A stretch of 64,000 nucleotides of DNA from Streptomyces prunicolor NBRC 13075 (GCF_000367365.1 NZ_BARF01000084.1:124001-188000); one strand, 5' to 3'. Positions 41,395-50,704 are shown, counted from the stretch's first letter. The notes: generated by a model from the letters alone, not told the origin. Numbers and translations are program-made.

Positions 41395-41433
41395 GTGACC
41401 GGTCACGTACGGGGGACGACCGTGACCGGCCAC
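41395..41433. promoter_or_regulatory. Two GTGACCGG(T/C)CAC palindromes
   Basis: A perfect 12-base palindrome GTGACCGGTCAC lies at 41395-41406, with a near-copy GTGACCGGCCAC at 41422-41433, 27 bases apart. They lie between the exporter gene (starts 41250, leftward) and the oxidoreductase stop. They could be a repressor site or overlap the terminator. Confidence 0.3.
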
Positions 41434-41467
41434 GTCGGTCGGGAGGCGGCGGGTTGCCGATCCCGGG

Positions 41468-42445
41468 TCAGGGGACGAGCACGACCTTGCCCAGCTGGGC
41501 GCGCGCCTCCATCAGTTCGTGCGCCTTGACCGCGTCCTCCAGCCCGAGCCGCTCGTGCACGACCGGGCGCACCTTGCCGGTGGCGATCATGTCGAGCAGG
41601 TCGCGCTGACCGGCCGCGATGGCCTCGGGCTTGTTGTAGAGCATCGCGTACAGGGCGAATCCGGCCACGGTCTTCATGCGGCTGAGCATCAGCGGGTGGA
41701 TCGGCTGGATGTCGCCGCTGGCCGAGCCGTAGAAGACCAGCCGGCCGAACTGGGCGGTGAGGGCGACGCTCTTGGTGAGGATGTCCCCGCCTACGGTCTC
41801 CAGGACCACGTCCACGCCCCGGCCGCCGGTCGCTTCCTTGACCTGCTCGTCCCAGTCCTCGTCGGTGTAGTTGACGGTGACATCGGCACCGAGCTCGCGG
41901 ACGAAGTCCAGCTTGGCCTGCGTGCTCGCGGTGGCGATCACCTTGCCGGCGCCCATCGCCTTGGCGATCTGCACGGCGAGGTGGCCGACTCCCCCGGAGG
42001 CGGCGTCGATCAGGATCGACTCGCCCGGCTGGAGCTGGCCGGCTTCCTTGATGGCGTGGTACGCGGTCTGGGCCGGGCTGGGCAGCAGGGTCGCCTCGGC
42101 GGCGTCCATGGTGTCCGGGATGGCGATGGCCCAGGCCGCTTCGGCGGTGACGTAGTCGGCGTAGGCGCTGTGGTCGACGTCGACGACGATGCGGTCCCCG
42201 ACGCGGAGGGTGGTGACGCCCTCGCCGAGGGCCTCGACCACGCCGGCGACATCGCCGCCGGGGGCGCCGGGCAGGGTGGCGTGGCCGCCGATCGGGATGC
42301 CCTGGCGGCGCTGGACCTCGGCGAACGTGACGCCGACGGCTTCGGAGCGGATCAGCACTTCGCCCGGTCCGGGCTGCGGCTTCTCCGCCTCTTCGACACG
42401 CAGCACCGAGGGGGCCCCGTGCTCGTAGTGACGGACGATGCGCAT
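41468..42445 (-). CDS. Zinc-independent quinone oxidoreductase (MDR family)
   Basis: 325 residues from ATG behind GGGAG. QOR features: GVTFAEVQRRQGIPIGG, the NADPH-binding loop IDAASGGVGHLAVQIAKAMGAGKVIATAS (about 145-170) and VDVVLETVGGD. Zinc ligands are absent. Enzymes of this kind reduce quinones or enones. An ACATGCT/AGCATGT palindrome lies 93 bases upstream, so it is a probable MarR target together with the monooxygenase at 42613. Confidence 0.88.
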   Translation of the reverse strand: MRIVRHYEHGAPSVLRVEEAEKPQPGPGEVLIRSEAVGVTFAEVQRRQGIPIGGHATLPGAPGGDVAGVVEALGEGVTTLRVGDRIVVDVDHSAYADYVTAEAAWAIAIPDTMDAAEATLLPSPAQTAYHAIKEAGQLQPGESILIDAASGGVGHLAVQIAKAMGAGKVIATASTQAKLDFVRELGADVTVNYTDEDWDEQVKEATGGRGVDVVLETVGGDILTKSVALTAQFGRLVFYGSASGDIQPIHPLMLSRMKTVAGFALYAMLYNKPEAIAAGQRDLLDMIATGKVRPVVHERLGLEDAVKAHELMEARAQLGKVVLVP

Positions 42446-42537
42446 GGTGTTCTCCCAACTAGGAGGTGTTTTCGAGCCGCGGATGGTCGTCGCGGCTCCG
42501 CCCAGGGATCCGGGTTACGGGGTTACTGAAGACAATT

Positions 42538-42555
42538 ACATGCTAAAAAGCATGT
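42538..42555. promoter_or_regulatory. Palindromic operator candidate ACATGCTAAAAAGCATGT
   Basis: Perfect 7-base arms with an AAAA spacer lie upstream of the quinone oxidoreductase. The same ACATGCT/AGCATG words recur in the MarR intergenic region. Confidence 0.6.
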
Positions 42556-42612
42556 GCTTGTCAATGTGCATATCCATGGTGACACTCAGGGAACGAGTGT
42601 CACGCGCCCGCG

Positions 42613-44157
42613 TCAGACCGTGCCGAACCAGGTGGTGAGGGCGGTGGCCAGCGACTCCCGCCGCTCCGCCTCCGGCATGTCCCGGTCCGCGGCCCAGGCG
42701 ACGTAGCCGTCGGGGCGGACCAGCAGACCGGCCAGCTCCGGCTCCTGGGCGCACTGCGCCCGAACGTGCTGGAGCCGTCCGGCCCAGCCGACGCCCGCGG
42801 CCCACTTCTCGTACACCTGGCCGATCTGCGAGCCGTCGGTCAGGTCGAGCAGCAGACCGGTGCCGCGCTTCAGATACTTGGGGAGGGGCCTGGCGCCCTC
42901 CTCGGTGGTCAGTTCCAGGTCGCGGGCGAAGTCGCCGAGCAGCCGGTGCTCGGGACCGTCGATCGCGTAGCGCACGGTGACGCCGCTGAGCATCTCGGCG
43001 AGGTGTCGGTTCACCTGCTCCTTGCGCATGAGGTCGGTGAAGAGCTCGCGCAGCGGGGTGACGTACGGGTCGGGGTTCATCAGCGCGATCTGCGCACGGG
43101 TGTTGGCCAGCACCTTGCGGGCCGGGGCCTGGCGCTCACGGTCGTAGCTGTCGAGCAGGTCCTCGGGAGCCCAGCCGTGGACGCTCGCGGCGAGCTTCCA
43201 GCCGAGATTGAAGACGTCCTGGAGGCCGAGGTTGACGCCCTGGCCGCCCACCGGGAAGTGGGTGTGGGCGGCGTCGCCCGCGATCAGCAGCCGGCCCTCG
43301 CGGTAACGGTCGGCCTGGCAGGCGGAGTCGGTGAAGACGGAGAGCCAGCGCGGCGAGTGCGCCCCGAGGTCGCTGCCCCAGACCTCGCGCAGGCTCGCGG
43401 TCAGCTCGTCCAGGGTGAGTTCCGCGCCCGGCTCCCGGTCGGCCTGGAAGTCGAACGTGGACACCCGGTGGTAGGTGTCGTCCAGCGGCACGCAGAACAG
43501 CAGGCCGCGTTCGGTGCGCTCCATGCCCATGGGGGCGTTCTCGCGGTCGTCGAGGATGACGTCGCCGAGACGGGCGGTGACCCGGCCGCCGGTGCCGGGG
43601 AAGTCGATGCCGGCCGCCCGGCGGACCAGGCTGCGGCCGCCGTCGCAGCCCACGGCGTACCGGGCGCGCAGGGTGTAGACGCCGTCGGGGCCGGTCACCT
43701 CGGCCTCGACGCCATCGGCGTCCTGGCGTACGGCGGTGACCTCGTGGCCGCGACGGATGTCGGCGCCGAACTCGGCGGCGCGCTCCTCCAGCAGCCGCTC
43801 GGTCCTGGTCTGCTCGGAGAGCAGGGCGTAGCCGTGGGCGCTGTCGAGGGTGGAGAAGTCGACCCACTCGTCGAGCCCGGCGAAGTGGCCGTTGTTCCAG
43901 GAGCGGGCGCCCTCGCGGAACCGTTTGAGCAGGCCGCGCCGGTCGAGCGACTCCAGGGAGCGGGCGTGCAGGCCGAAGGCCTTGGAGTGCGGGGTGCGTT
44001 CGGGCAGCCGCTCCAGCACCACGGCCCGGACCCGGGAGATGCGGAGCTCGGCGGCGAGCAGCATGCCGACGGGGCCGCCGCCGACGACGAGCACGTCGAA
44101 GTCGTAGGCGGGGTCGTAGTCGATCCGGAAGTCGCGGTCGGTCGTCTCGGTGGCCAT
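42613..44157 (-). CDS. Class A flavin monooxygenase (rifampicin monooxygenase/OxyS-like)
   Basis: 514 residues from ATG 44155-44157. FAD loop VVGGGPVGMLLAAELRISRVRAVVLERL, DG motif AVGCDGGRSLVRRAAGI, and GD motif LLIAGDAAHTHFPVGGQGVNLGLQDVFNLGWKLA. It differs from the other three cluster monooxygenases and lies divergent from a MarR gene. It may tailor the product or inactivate a toxic aromatic; both are inference. Confidence 0.92.
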   Translation of the reverse strand: MATETTDRDFRIDYDPAYDFDVLVVGGGPVGMLLAAELRISRVRAVVLERLPERTPHSKAFGLHARSLESLDRRGLLKRFREGARSWNNGHFAGLDEWVDFSTLDSAHGYALLSEQTRTERLLEERAAEFGADIRRGHEVTAVRQDADGVEAEVTGPDGVYTLRARYAVGCDGGRSLVRRAAGIDFPGTGGRVTARLGDVILDDRENAPMGMERTERGLLFCVPLDDTYHRVSTFDFQADREPGAELTLDELTASLREVWGSDLGAHSPRWLSVFTDSACQADRYREGRLLIAGDAAHTHFPVGGQGVNLGLQDVFNLGWKLAASVHGWAPEDLLDSYDRERQAPARKVLANTRAQIALMNPDPYVTPLRELFTDLMRKEQVNRHLAEMLSGVTVRYAIDGPEHRLLGDFARDLELTTEEGARPLPKYLKRGTGLLLDLTDGSQIGQVYEKWAAGVGWAGRLQHVRAQCAQEPELAGLLVRPDGYVAWAADRDMPEAERRESLATALTTWFGTV

Positions 44158-44205
44158 GTGGGGCCCCTTCCTGAAGGAGGTCGAGGTATATGTGGGTCAA
44201 CAGGT

Positions 44206-44249
44206 ACATGCTTTACGTCATGCATTGGATTGAGAGCATACAGATGCTC
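44206..44249. promoter_or_regulatory. Divergent MarR operator candidates
   Basis: ACATGCTTTACGTCATGC at 44206-44223 resembles the palindrome at 42538. A second, perfect palindrome, GAGCATACAGATGCTC, lies at 44234-44249. Both fall between the divergent monooxygenase and MarR gene starts, as expected of autoregulation. Confidence 0.6.
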
Positions 44250-44282
44250 GTCTGTCGCAATCAACTCGCTTAGAATGCGGAC

Positions 44283-44771
44283 ATGGAGACTTCGACTCAG
44301 CCCTCACCGCAGGCAGTGGATCTGCTCGACGCGGTCGGCCCCGCCTTCTCCCGACTGCGGCGCGCCCAGGCGCTGAACGTCGAGAAGCAGGTGTCCCGCA
44401 AGGACATCACCAGGACCCTGGTGCTCAACATCGTCCAGGACGGGCCGGAGGCGGAAGGCCAGGAGATCACCGTCGGAGTGGTGGGCGAGCGGCTGGCCGT
44501 CGACCCCTCCGTGGCGAGCCGGATGGTCTCCGACTGCATCACCGCCGGCTATCTGATCCGCGCGGCCTCCCAGCGAGACGGCCGCCGCACGATCCTCCAG
44601 CTCACCCCGGAGGGCCACCGGACGCTCGCCCGCTTCCGCCGCCACCAGCGCGCCGCCTTCGAGCGCATCACCCAGGACTGGCCGGAGCAGGAGCGGCTCG
44701 ATTTCGCCCGACTGCTCATCAAGTACGTCGACTCCGTGGGCGAGTTGCAGCAGGAACCGGACTCCGCCTGA
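44283..44771 (+). CDS. MarR-family transcriptional regulator
   Basis: 162 residues from ATG 44283. The winged helix-turn-helix is TVGVVGERLAVDPSVASRMVSDCITAGYLIRAASQRDGRRTILQLTPEGHRTL (about 63-115), with flanking dimer helices. MarR proteins usually repress oxidative or drug-response genes and are released by aromatic ligands, so the pathway product or an intermediate could be the inducer. Confidence 0.9.
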   Translation: METSTQPSPQAVDLLDAVGPAFSRLRRAQALNVEKQVSRKDITRTLVLNIVQDGPEAEGQEITVGVVGERLAVDPSVASRMVSDCITAGYLIRAASQRDGRRTILQLTPEGHRTLARFRRHQRAAFERITQDWPEQERLDFARLLIKYVDSVGELQQEPDSA

Positions 44772-44833
44772 CTCCTGACCGGACACCCGCGGACACGGGC
44801 GCCGGCAGACAGCCGGGGCCCGTTTCCGCGTCC

Positions 44834-46465
44834 TCACCCCCGGGCGAGAACCCTCCGCAGAACCGCCGTCAGCACCGCGGTCTCCGCACCCCCGGGATCC
44901 GCACCCGCCGACCGCCAGGCGACGACACCGTCCGGCCGTACCAGCACGGCGCCTTCGGGGAGCAGGCCGCCGTAGCGCTCGGACCAGCGGCCGTCCGGGT
45001 CGGCCAGTGAACCGGCGGCACCACCCGCGCCCGACACCACCCGGCGCGCGGTGATCCTCAGCCCCAGCTCGGCGGAGGCCGCGACCGCGGCGGACAGCCA
45101 CTCCCCGCCGAGCGCCCCGGTCAGCAGCACGAAGTCGCGCCCGAACAGGTCGAGCGTGGAGACGGGTCGACCGCCGCGCGACAGCATCACGTACGGCGCC
45201 CGAGTCCCCGGCGCGCCGCGCAGCGCCCGCGGATCGGAGGCGACCGGCAGGGCAGCGCTCCCCGCCTCCTCGACGACCGCGGCGGAACGGTAGGCCTGCC
45301 CCGACGTCACCGTCACCGCGTCCGCCGCGTCCGCCGTCTGTTCCGGGGTGGCCGTGCCGGACCGCACCGCGAGCTGCAGCGACCCCTGCCCGGCCGTGTA
45401 GACCGCCACCGGCCGCCGCTCGGCGTCGTACGTCTCCACCAGGCCGGCCCCCGCGACCCCGTCGACGACCAGCGCGAGCTTCCAGGCGAGGTTGTGGGCG
45501 TCGGCGATCCCGGTGTTGGCGCCGTAGCCCCCGGTCGGCGGCACCACATGGGCCGCGTCCCCGGCGAGCAGCACCCGCCCGTGCACGAAGCCCTCGGCGA
45601 CCTGCTCCGCCATGTCCCAGGGGAAGCGGGACCGGATCGTCACCTCGACCCCCGGCGCCCCGATCGCGGCACCCACCAGCTCGGCACAGCGGGCGTCGGT
45701 GAAGTCCTCCAGGCTCTCGCCGTCCTCGGGCCGGTACCCGACGATCAGCGTGCCCCCGGTCAGCCGGTCGTCATGCACGAGGATCCCCGTGACCTGGGGA
45801 TTCTTCACATGGACCACGCTGTAGCGGCGCTCCCCCAGCACGGGCCGCAGATCCGCGCCGAACGCGATGCTCACATGCCGGGACAGCACCCCGCGCCCCT
45901 GCCGGGGAACCTTCAGCGCCTCCCGCACGATGCTGCGCGGCCCGTCGCAGGCGACCAGGTAGGAGCTGCGGAAGGTGCTGGTCCCGCCGGCCCCGTCACC
46001 GAGGACGGCCGTGACACCGTCCGGGTCCTCCGCGAAGGACAGCAGCTCGGTACCGAACCTGAGATCGGCGCCGAGCTCCACCGCACGGTCCCGCAGCAGC
46101 GGCTCCAGCCGGTCCTGGGGAAGCAGGAGCAGCCGGGACGGGGTGAGGTCGCCCAGCTCGTCGTCGCCCTCCAACTCCTCCTTGCTGAACAGCACTTCAC
46201 CCGCCAGGGAGGTCACCCCGGCCCGGGTGCGGTGCGTCGCGAACCCCGAGGCGTCCTGTACGGCGGCGTCCTCGACCCCCGCCTGACGCAGCAGCTCCCC
46301 GGTCCGGGGGTAGTAACCGACGGCCCGCGGATGGACGGAGGTGCCCGGATGCCGCTCCACCAGGGCGCAGCGGACGCCGTGACGGGCGAGAAACAGAGCG
46401 GTTGACAGCCCTACGAGGCTGCCGCCCACCACCAGTACGGGTGCGCTGTCGGAATGGGAAGTCAT
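44834..46465 (-). CDS. Class A flavin monooxygenase (PHBH fold)
   Basis: 543 residues from ATG 46463-46465, with an AGAGGGGC ribosome site. Motifs: VVGGSLVGLSTALFLARHG, VACDGPRSIVREAL, and LLAGDAAHVVPPTGGYGANTGIADAHNLAWKLA. It is closest in layout to the 35195 and 36838 enzymes and presumably performs a further aromatic hydroxylation. It is followed leftward by a 62-base gap and the MarR gene converging on it. Confidence 0.92.
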   Translation of the reverse strand: MTSHSDSAPVLVVGGSLVGLSTALFLARHGVRCALVERHPGTSVHPRAVGYYPRTGELLRQAGVEDAAVQDASGFATHRTRAGVTSLAGEVLFSKEELEGDDELGDLTPSRLLLLPQDRLEPLLRDRAVELGADLRFGTELLSFAEDPDGVTAVLGDGAGGTSTFRSSYLVACDGPRSIVREALKVPRQGRGVLSRHVSIAFGADLRPVLGERRYSVVHVKNPQVTGILVHDDRLTGGTLIVGYRPEDGESLEDFTDARCAELVGAAIGAPGVEVTIRSRFPWDMAEQVAEGFVHGRVLLAGDAAHVVPPTGGYGANTGIADAHNLAWKLALVVDGVAGAGLVETYDAERRPVAVYTAGQGSLQLAVRSGTATPEQTADAADAVTVTSGQAYRSAAVVEEAGSAALPVASDPRALRGAPGTRAPYVMLSRGGRPVSTLDLFGRDFVLLTGALGGEWLSAAVAASAELGLRITARRVVSGAGGAAGSLADPDGRWSERYGGLLPEGAVLVRPDGVVAWRSAGADPGGAETAVLTAVLRRVLARG

Positions 46466-46500
46466 CGCCAAGCCCCTCTCGGAACGGTTGTGGATGCTGC

Positions 46501-47334
46501 TCACGGCGTCGGCAGCCCCGCCTTGCCCAGCGCCAGGTAGTCGACGACCTCCCAGTGCTCGGCGACCTTCCCCCGCTCGATCCGGAACTGGTCGCAGGTA
46601 CGCATCTCCAGCGGCAGCCCGGACGGACCGCCCCCGCTCCAGGCCCCGGTGAGCGTGCCGGTCCAGGTCACGAAGACCATCACCCGGTCGTCGGCGGCGA
46701 CGATGTGGTCCACGGTGGTGACCAGGTCGGGGAAGGCGGCGATGTTGTCCGCGAAGAACGCCTTGAAGGCGTCGAGCCCGTTCGGCACCGCGTCCGTACG
46801 CATGTTGTGGTGCCGGTAGTCCTGGTGGTAGTAGCGCTCGGCGAGCTCCAGCCGGTGCTCGCTGAAGACGTCCCGGTACGCGCCGAGCACCAGCTCCGCG
46901 TTGGCGCGCTCGGTGTCGCTGTGCGGACCGTGCAGCCCGGGAGCGGACGGCTGACCACTCCGCTCCGGCCCGCCGTCCACACCGTGCGCGACGAGCAGGT
47001 CCCGGTCCACCACGTTCCAGTGCTCGGTGACCCTGCCGTCCCACAGCCGGTACAACTCGGCGGTGTGCAGCCGGAGTTCGGCCCCGGCAGGGGTGCGCCC
47101 GGTCCAGGTCGCGAAGAGCATCACCCGGTCGTTGTCGGCCACCAGATGGTCGATGTCCGCCGACAGCCCACGCCGGTCCGGCATCATCCACTCGATCGGG
47201 GCGTGCTCGACGTGGTAGGCGTGGAAGAAGCGACCGGCCTCTTCGAAGCGGTGCTCGCGGTACAACGTCCCGTACAGATCGCGGACCAGCTCGGCGTTGC
47301 GCGTGCGCTGCCCGATGGGCATCACAGTGGTCAT
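46501..47334 (-). CDS. Tandem SnoaL-like protein
   Basis: 277 residues from ATG. Two SnoaL/NTF2-like cone-fold domains in tandem: residues about 10-125 (NAELVRDLYGTLYREHRFEEAGRFFHAYHVEHAP, RLHTAELYRLWDGRVTEHWNVVD) and 140-275 (NAELVLGAYRDVFSEHRLELAERYYHQDYRHHN, MRTCDQFRIERGKVAEHWEVVD). SnoaL enzymes are polyketide cyclases or cofactor-less hydroxylases. Duplication of the fold in one chain is unusual among them and may create an intramolecular dimer. Confidence 0.85.
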   Translation of the reverse strand: MTTVMPIGQRTRNAELVRDLYGTLYREHRFEEAGRFFHAYHVEHAPIEWMMPDRRGLSADIDHLVADNDRVMLFATWTGRTPAGAELRLHTAELYRLWDGRVTEHWNVVDRDLLVAHGVDGGPERSGQPSAPGLHGPHSDTERANAELVLGAYRDVFSEHRLELAERYYHQDYRHHNMRTDAVPNGLDAFKAFFADNIAAFPDLVTTVDHIVAADDRVMVFVTWTGTLTGAWSGGGPSGLPLEMRTCDQFRIERGKVAEHWEVVDYLALGKAGLPTP

Positions 47335-47366
47335 GGGTTCCTCTCTGATCAGTGGGGTACGTCCGC

Positions 47367-48332
47367 TCAGGCGGCCTTGAGCGCGTACGTCGACCAGTGG
47401 GAGTCGGCCTCGAAGCCGAGCCGCTCGTCGAGCGCGAGCACAGCGGTGTTGGCGGAGTCGTCGAAGACCTGGACCAGTTGAAGCCGCCCGTTCTCCCGGG
47501 CCGCCCCGAGCAGCAGTGCGGCCTTGAGCCAGGTGGCGAGTCCGCGCCGCCGGTGCCGCGGCAGCACCAGCGTCTCGCCGGCGTCCGCCATCGGGCTGTC
47601 CCGCACGAACAAGGTGCTGTACGCGACGATTTCGGCGCCCTGCCCGGGCATCGCGGCCACCACGTGGGGCAGATGCCCGGCCCGCTCCGCCTCGGCCTCC
47701 CGCGCCCGTACGTCGTCGGCACTCGGACGCCGTACCCGGGCCTGGCCGTTGACGCGCTCCTCCAGAGCGCTCCAGGCCCGCGCGTAGGACTCCACCAGAT
47801 CATCGGGGCAGGGCCCGTGCCACGACACCAGCCGGTAGCCGGGCACCGGCCGGGCCACCGCGGACTCCAGCACCGCACGGGCGGGTCCGGCGAGCCGCAG
47901 CCGGTTGCGCACGGTCTCGCCGACGAGCTCCGCGCCGAGCTCCGCCGCGAAGCGCTCACCGGCCATCGCCCTGGGAGCGTCGGCCAGCAGCAGCTCCCGT
48001 CCCCGCTCCCGCAGGGCCGCCAGCCCCGCCGCCGCCAGGGCCCGTCCGGCACCGCGCCGCCGGAAGCCGGGGAACACCCACAGCGAACCGTGCCCCGGCC
48101 CGGCCGGATCCCCCAGGTCGAGCCCGAGCTTCAGCACACCGGCCGGGGTGTCGTCGTCGTACACGACGAGCACGATCCGCTCCGTCCCGTGCCGCCGCTG
48201 GAAGAGCCGCGCGAGGAGCGCCTCCGTCACCGGCGGATCACCGGGCAGCTCCAGCGTCATGGTCTCCCGGAACCCGGGAAGCAGAGCGGCGATGGTCGCC
48301 GGCTCATCACCGTCGAGGCTACGAATCTCCAT
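47367..48332 (-). CDS. Tandem GNAT N-acetyltransferase
   Basis: 321 residues from ATG 48330-48332. Two GNAT units are suggested by the acetyl-CoA motifs FPGFRRRGAGRALAAAGLAALRERG (about 85-110) and LPRHRRRGLATWLKAALLLGAARENG (about 260-285). Tandem GNATs of this type occur near antibiotic clusters and may act in resistance, but no substrate can be named. It precedes the SnoaL gene by 32 bases. Confidence 0.82.
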   Translation of the reverse strand: MEIRSLDGDEPATIAALLPGFRETMTLELPGDPPVTEALLARLFQRRHGTERIVLVVYDDDTPAGVLKLGLDLGDPAGPGHGSLWVFPGFRRRGAGRALAAAGLAALRERGRELLLADAPRAMAGERFAAELGAELVGETVRNRLRLAGPARAVLESAVARPVPGYRLVSWHGPCPDDLVESYARAWSALEERVNGQARVRRPSADDVRAREAEAERAGHLPHVVAAMPGQGAEIVAYSTLFVRDSPMADAGETLVLPRHRRRGLATWLKAALLLGAARENGRLQLVQVFDDSANTAVLALDERLGFEADSHWSTYALKAA

Positions 48333-48482
48333 GCCCCACACGGTGTCGGGCACCCCTCGAAACACCGTCGAGGACAACTCGACACCAGGAACACGGGCAC
48401 ACCTGGGCCCCGTGCCCCTCCAGGACGTCGAAGTCCCGGAAGGCCACGGGGCCCGGTACGGCGGCGTGCGCGGGCGGACCCG

Positions 48483-49256
48483 TCAGGCCCCGCCCGTCAC
48501 CCGGAGGGTCTCGCCGTTGGTGTTGCCGTTGGCGGCGGAGCCGAGGAAGACGACGGCGTTCGCCACGTCCTGAGGCGCGGACATCCGCCCCGACGGCAGG
48601 CTCCTGCCCTTCTCCTCCAGGAACCCGGGCGGGACATGGGCCCGCACGGTCTCGGTGCTGGTCTGCCCCGGCACCACCATGTTGACCAGGATCCCGTCGG
48701 GCCCCAGCTCCCAGGCCAGGCTCCGCATCAGCCCGAACAGCCCGGACTTGCCCGCGCCGTACGCTCCCGCGCCCGCCTTGCCCGTGTCCGCGAGGCCCGC
48801 GCCGAGCAGCACCACCCGGCCCCACGGACGCCCGCGCATCCACGGCAGCGCCGCCTGCAGGGTGTGGAACACCGCCTCGACGGAGTTGCGCAGCACCTCC
48901 TGCCACTGCTTCGCCGGCACGTCCTCGAAGCGCGGCACGGGCTGCCCCGGACGCGGTATCGCCTCGCTCCAGACCACCGCGTTGGCCACCAGCACGTCGA
49001 TGCCGCCCCACTCCTCGGCGACCCTCCCCACCGCGTCCCGTACGCAGCTCTCGTCCGCGAGGTCGTACCGCACCACCAGAGGCGTGCCACCGGCCTCGGT
49101 CACCAGCCGGGCCGTCTCCCGGGCGCCGGCCTCGTTCGTGTGGAAGGTGATCGCGACCCTGGCCCCCTCCTCCGCGTACGCCACGGCCGTCGCCCGGCCG
49201 ATGCCGGAGGAGGCGCCGGTGACCAGCACCACCTTGTCCCGCAGATCCGTCTTCAT
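48483..49256 (-). CDS. SDR-family protein lacking the catalytic serine
   Basis: 257 residues from ATG, overlapping the oxidase gene by ATGA. The dinucleotide loop TGASSGIGRATAVAYAEEG and Tyr-x-x-x-Lys (GAYGAGKSG) are intact. The Ser normally 13 residues before Tyr is Ala/Gly (VVLLGAGLADTGKAG). NAG is changed to NAV. It may be a weak reductase or a non-catalytic or epimerase-like protein acting after the oxidase. Confidence 0.82.
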   Translation of the reverse strand: MKTDLRDKVVLVTGASSGIGRATAVAYAEEGARVAITFHTNEAGARETARLVTEAGGTPLVVRYDLADESCVRDAVGRVAEEWGGIDVLVANAVVWSEAIPRPGQPVPRFEDVPAKQWQEVLRNSVEAVFHTLQAALPWMRGRPWGRVVLLGAGLADTGKAGAGAYGAGKSGLFGLMRSLAWELGPDGILVNMVVPGQTSTETVRAHVPPGFLEEKGRSLPSGRMSAPQDVANAVVFLGSAANGNTNGETLRVTGGA

Positions 49257-50704
49257 GACTCCACCTCGGTGGTCGGGGCACTGTGGCCGATGCTCTGCGC
49301 GTGCCGGAAGAAGTCCTCCGGGTCGTAGGCCCGCTTCACCGCACGCAGCCGGCTCCGGTTCTCGCCGAAGTACTCCGTCTCCCAGTCCCCGCCCACCCGG
49401 GAACTGGGGAAGTTGATGTACGAGCCGCAGGCGAGCGGCGCGAGTGCCGTCGCCGCGCGGTCGGCCAGGGCGGTCAGCCGCGCCGGGGCCGCCGCGTCTC
49501 CCGCCACGTCACGGCAGGCGAACTGATAGCCGATCAGGAACCGCGCGTCGCGGTGGGCGTAGGCCGTCGCGGTCCTCGGCACCCGGTTCGCCGCGCCGCC
49601 CAGCGCGATGCACAGCAGATAGCGTTCCTGGCCCACCGCGTCCAGCGCGGGATCCCAGGCGTCGAGCAGCGCCGCCGACTCCGCACGGGTCGCGGCCCGG
49701 CCGGTCAGCCGGTAACTCTGCCGGGTGTACGGATGCCGGTGGCCCTCGGCCTCGGGGCCGGTCCCGGTGCGATGGCACTGAGCCACCGTCTTCGAGCCGC
49801 ACAGCGCCTCGTGCATCACCTCGGCATATCCGCCCGGCGGGCCGACGGTCCTGCTCAGCGGCTTGCTCCCGGCCCGCTCCGCCAGTTCGTCCAGGCCGGC
49901 CCGCACCTCTTCGGCCGTGCCCAGGTGCACACCCCAGACCCGGACCACCGGACGCCCGCCGGGCCCGAACATACCCGGCAGCACCACCAGCGAGGTGCCG
50001 AGCTCGTCCGGCCCCTCGACGGCCCACTCCTGCCAGGCCGTCAGCACCTCCACGGCGTCGTCGTACGCCCAGAGCGTCTCGAACGCGACCAACGTGGGCG
50101 CCTCGACCGGCCGCACCTCGAACTCCGTGACGACCCCGAAGGTGCCGCCGCCACCGCCGCGCAGCGCCCAGTACAGATCGGGCTCCTCGGCGGCCGAGCA
50201 GCGGACGGTCCTGCCGTCCGCGAGCACCACGCGCGCGGCGGTGACCAGGTCGCTGCCCAGCCCGAACCGCCTGGTCTGCCAGCCGATCCCGCCGCCGGTC
50301 AGAAACCCGCCCGCACCGACCGTGGGAAAGGTGCCGGTGACGATCTGGCGGCCCCGGGTCCGCAGGACGTCCAGCGCGTCCAGCGACCGGACACCCGCCC
50401 CGAGACGCACCACGGCCTCCTCGGCCACCGTATGGCTCATCCGGGACAGGTCGACGACCAGCCCCTCACCGGTCGACCAGCCGTTGAAGCTGTGTCCACC
50501 GCCACGGACGTGCAGCCGCAGCCCCCGGTCCCGGGCATGGCGCACGCAGCGGGCGACGTCCTCCTCGGAGGCGCAGTACGCGACGGCGTACGGCTCGACG
50601 GTGTCGTACTCGGTGTTCTGCAGCTGTATGGCCAGGGCGTAGCCCGCATCGTCCGGCAGGACCAGCTCCCCACCGATCCGGTCCCGCAGCGCTGCCGCCC
50701 GCAT
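49253..50704 (-). CDS. FAD-linked oxidase (berberine bridge enzyme-like)
   Basis: 483 residues from ATG 50702-50704. The FAD_binding_4 domain (CASEEDVARCVRHARDRGLRLHVRGGGHSFNGW, covalent-FAD His near 73) and the BBE C-terminus (GSYINFPSSRVGGDWETEYFGENRSRLRAVKRAYDPEDFFRHAQSI) are complete. The second covalent Cys of bicovalent members is missing: TGTFPTVGAGG instead of a Cys before PTVG. It probably oxidises a polyketide alcohol or phenol using O2. It is followed by a coupled SDR. Confidence 0.9.
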   Translation of the reverse strand: MRAAALRDRIGGELVLPDDAGYALAIQLQNTEYDTVEPYAVAYCASEEDVARCVRHARDRGLRLHVRGGGHSFNGWSTGEGLVVDLSRMSHTVAEEAVVRLGAGVRSLDALDVLRTRGRQIVTGTFPTVGAGGFLTGGGIGWQTRRFGLGSDLVTAARVVLADGRTVRCSAAEEPDLYWALRGGGGGTFGVVTEFEVRPVEAPTLVAFETLWAYDDAVEVLTAWQEWAVEGPDELGTSLVVLPGMFGPGGRPVVRVWGVHLGTAEEVRAGLDELAERAGSKPLSRTVGPPGGYAEVMHEALCGSKTVAQCHRTGTGPEAEGHRHPYTRQSYRLTGRAATRAESAALLDAWDPALDAVGQERYLLCIALGGAANRVPRTATAYAHRDARFLIGYQFACRDVAGDAAAPARLTALADRAATALAPLACGSYINFPSSRVGGDWETEYFGENRSRLRAVKRAYDPEDFFRHAQSIGHSAPTTEVES

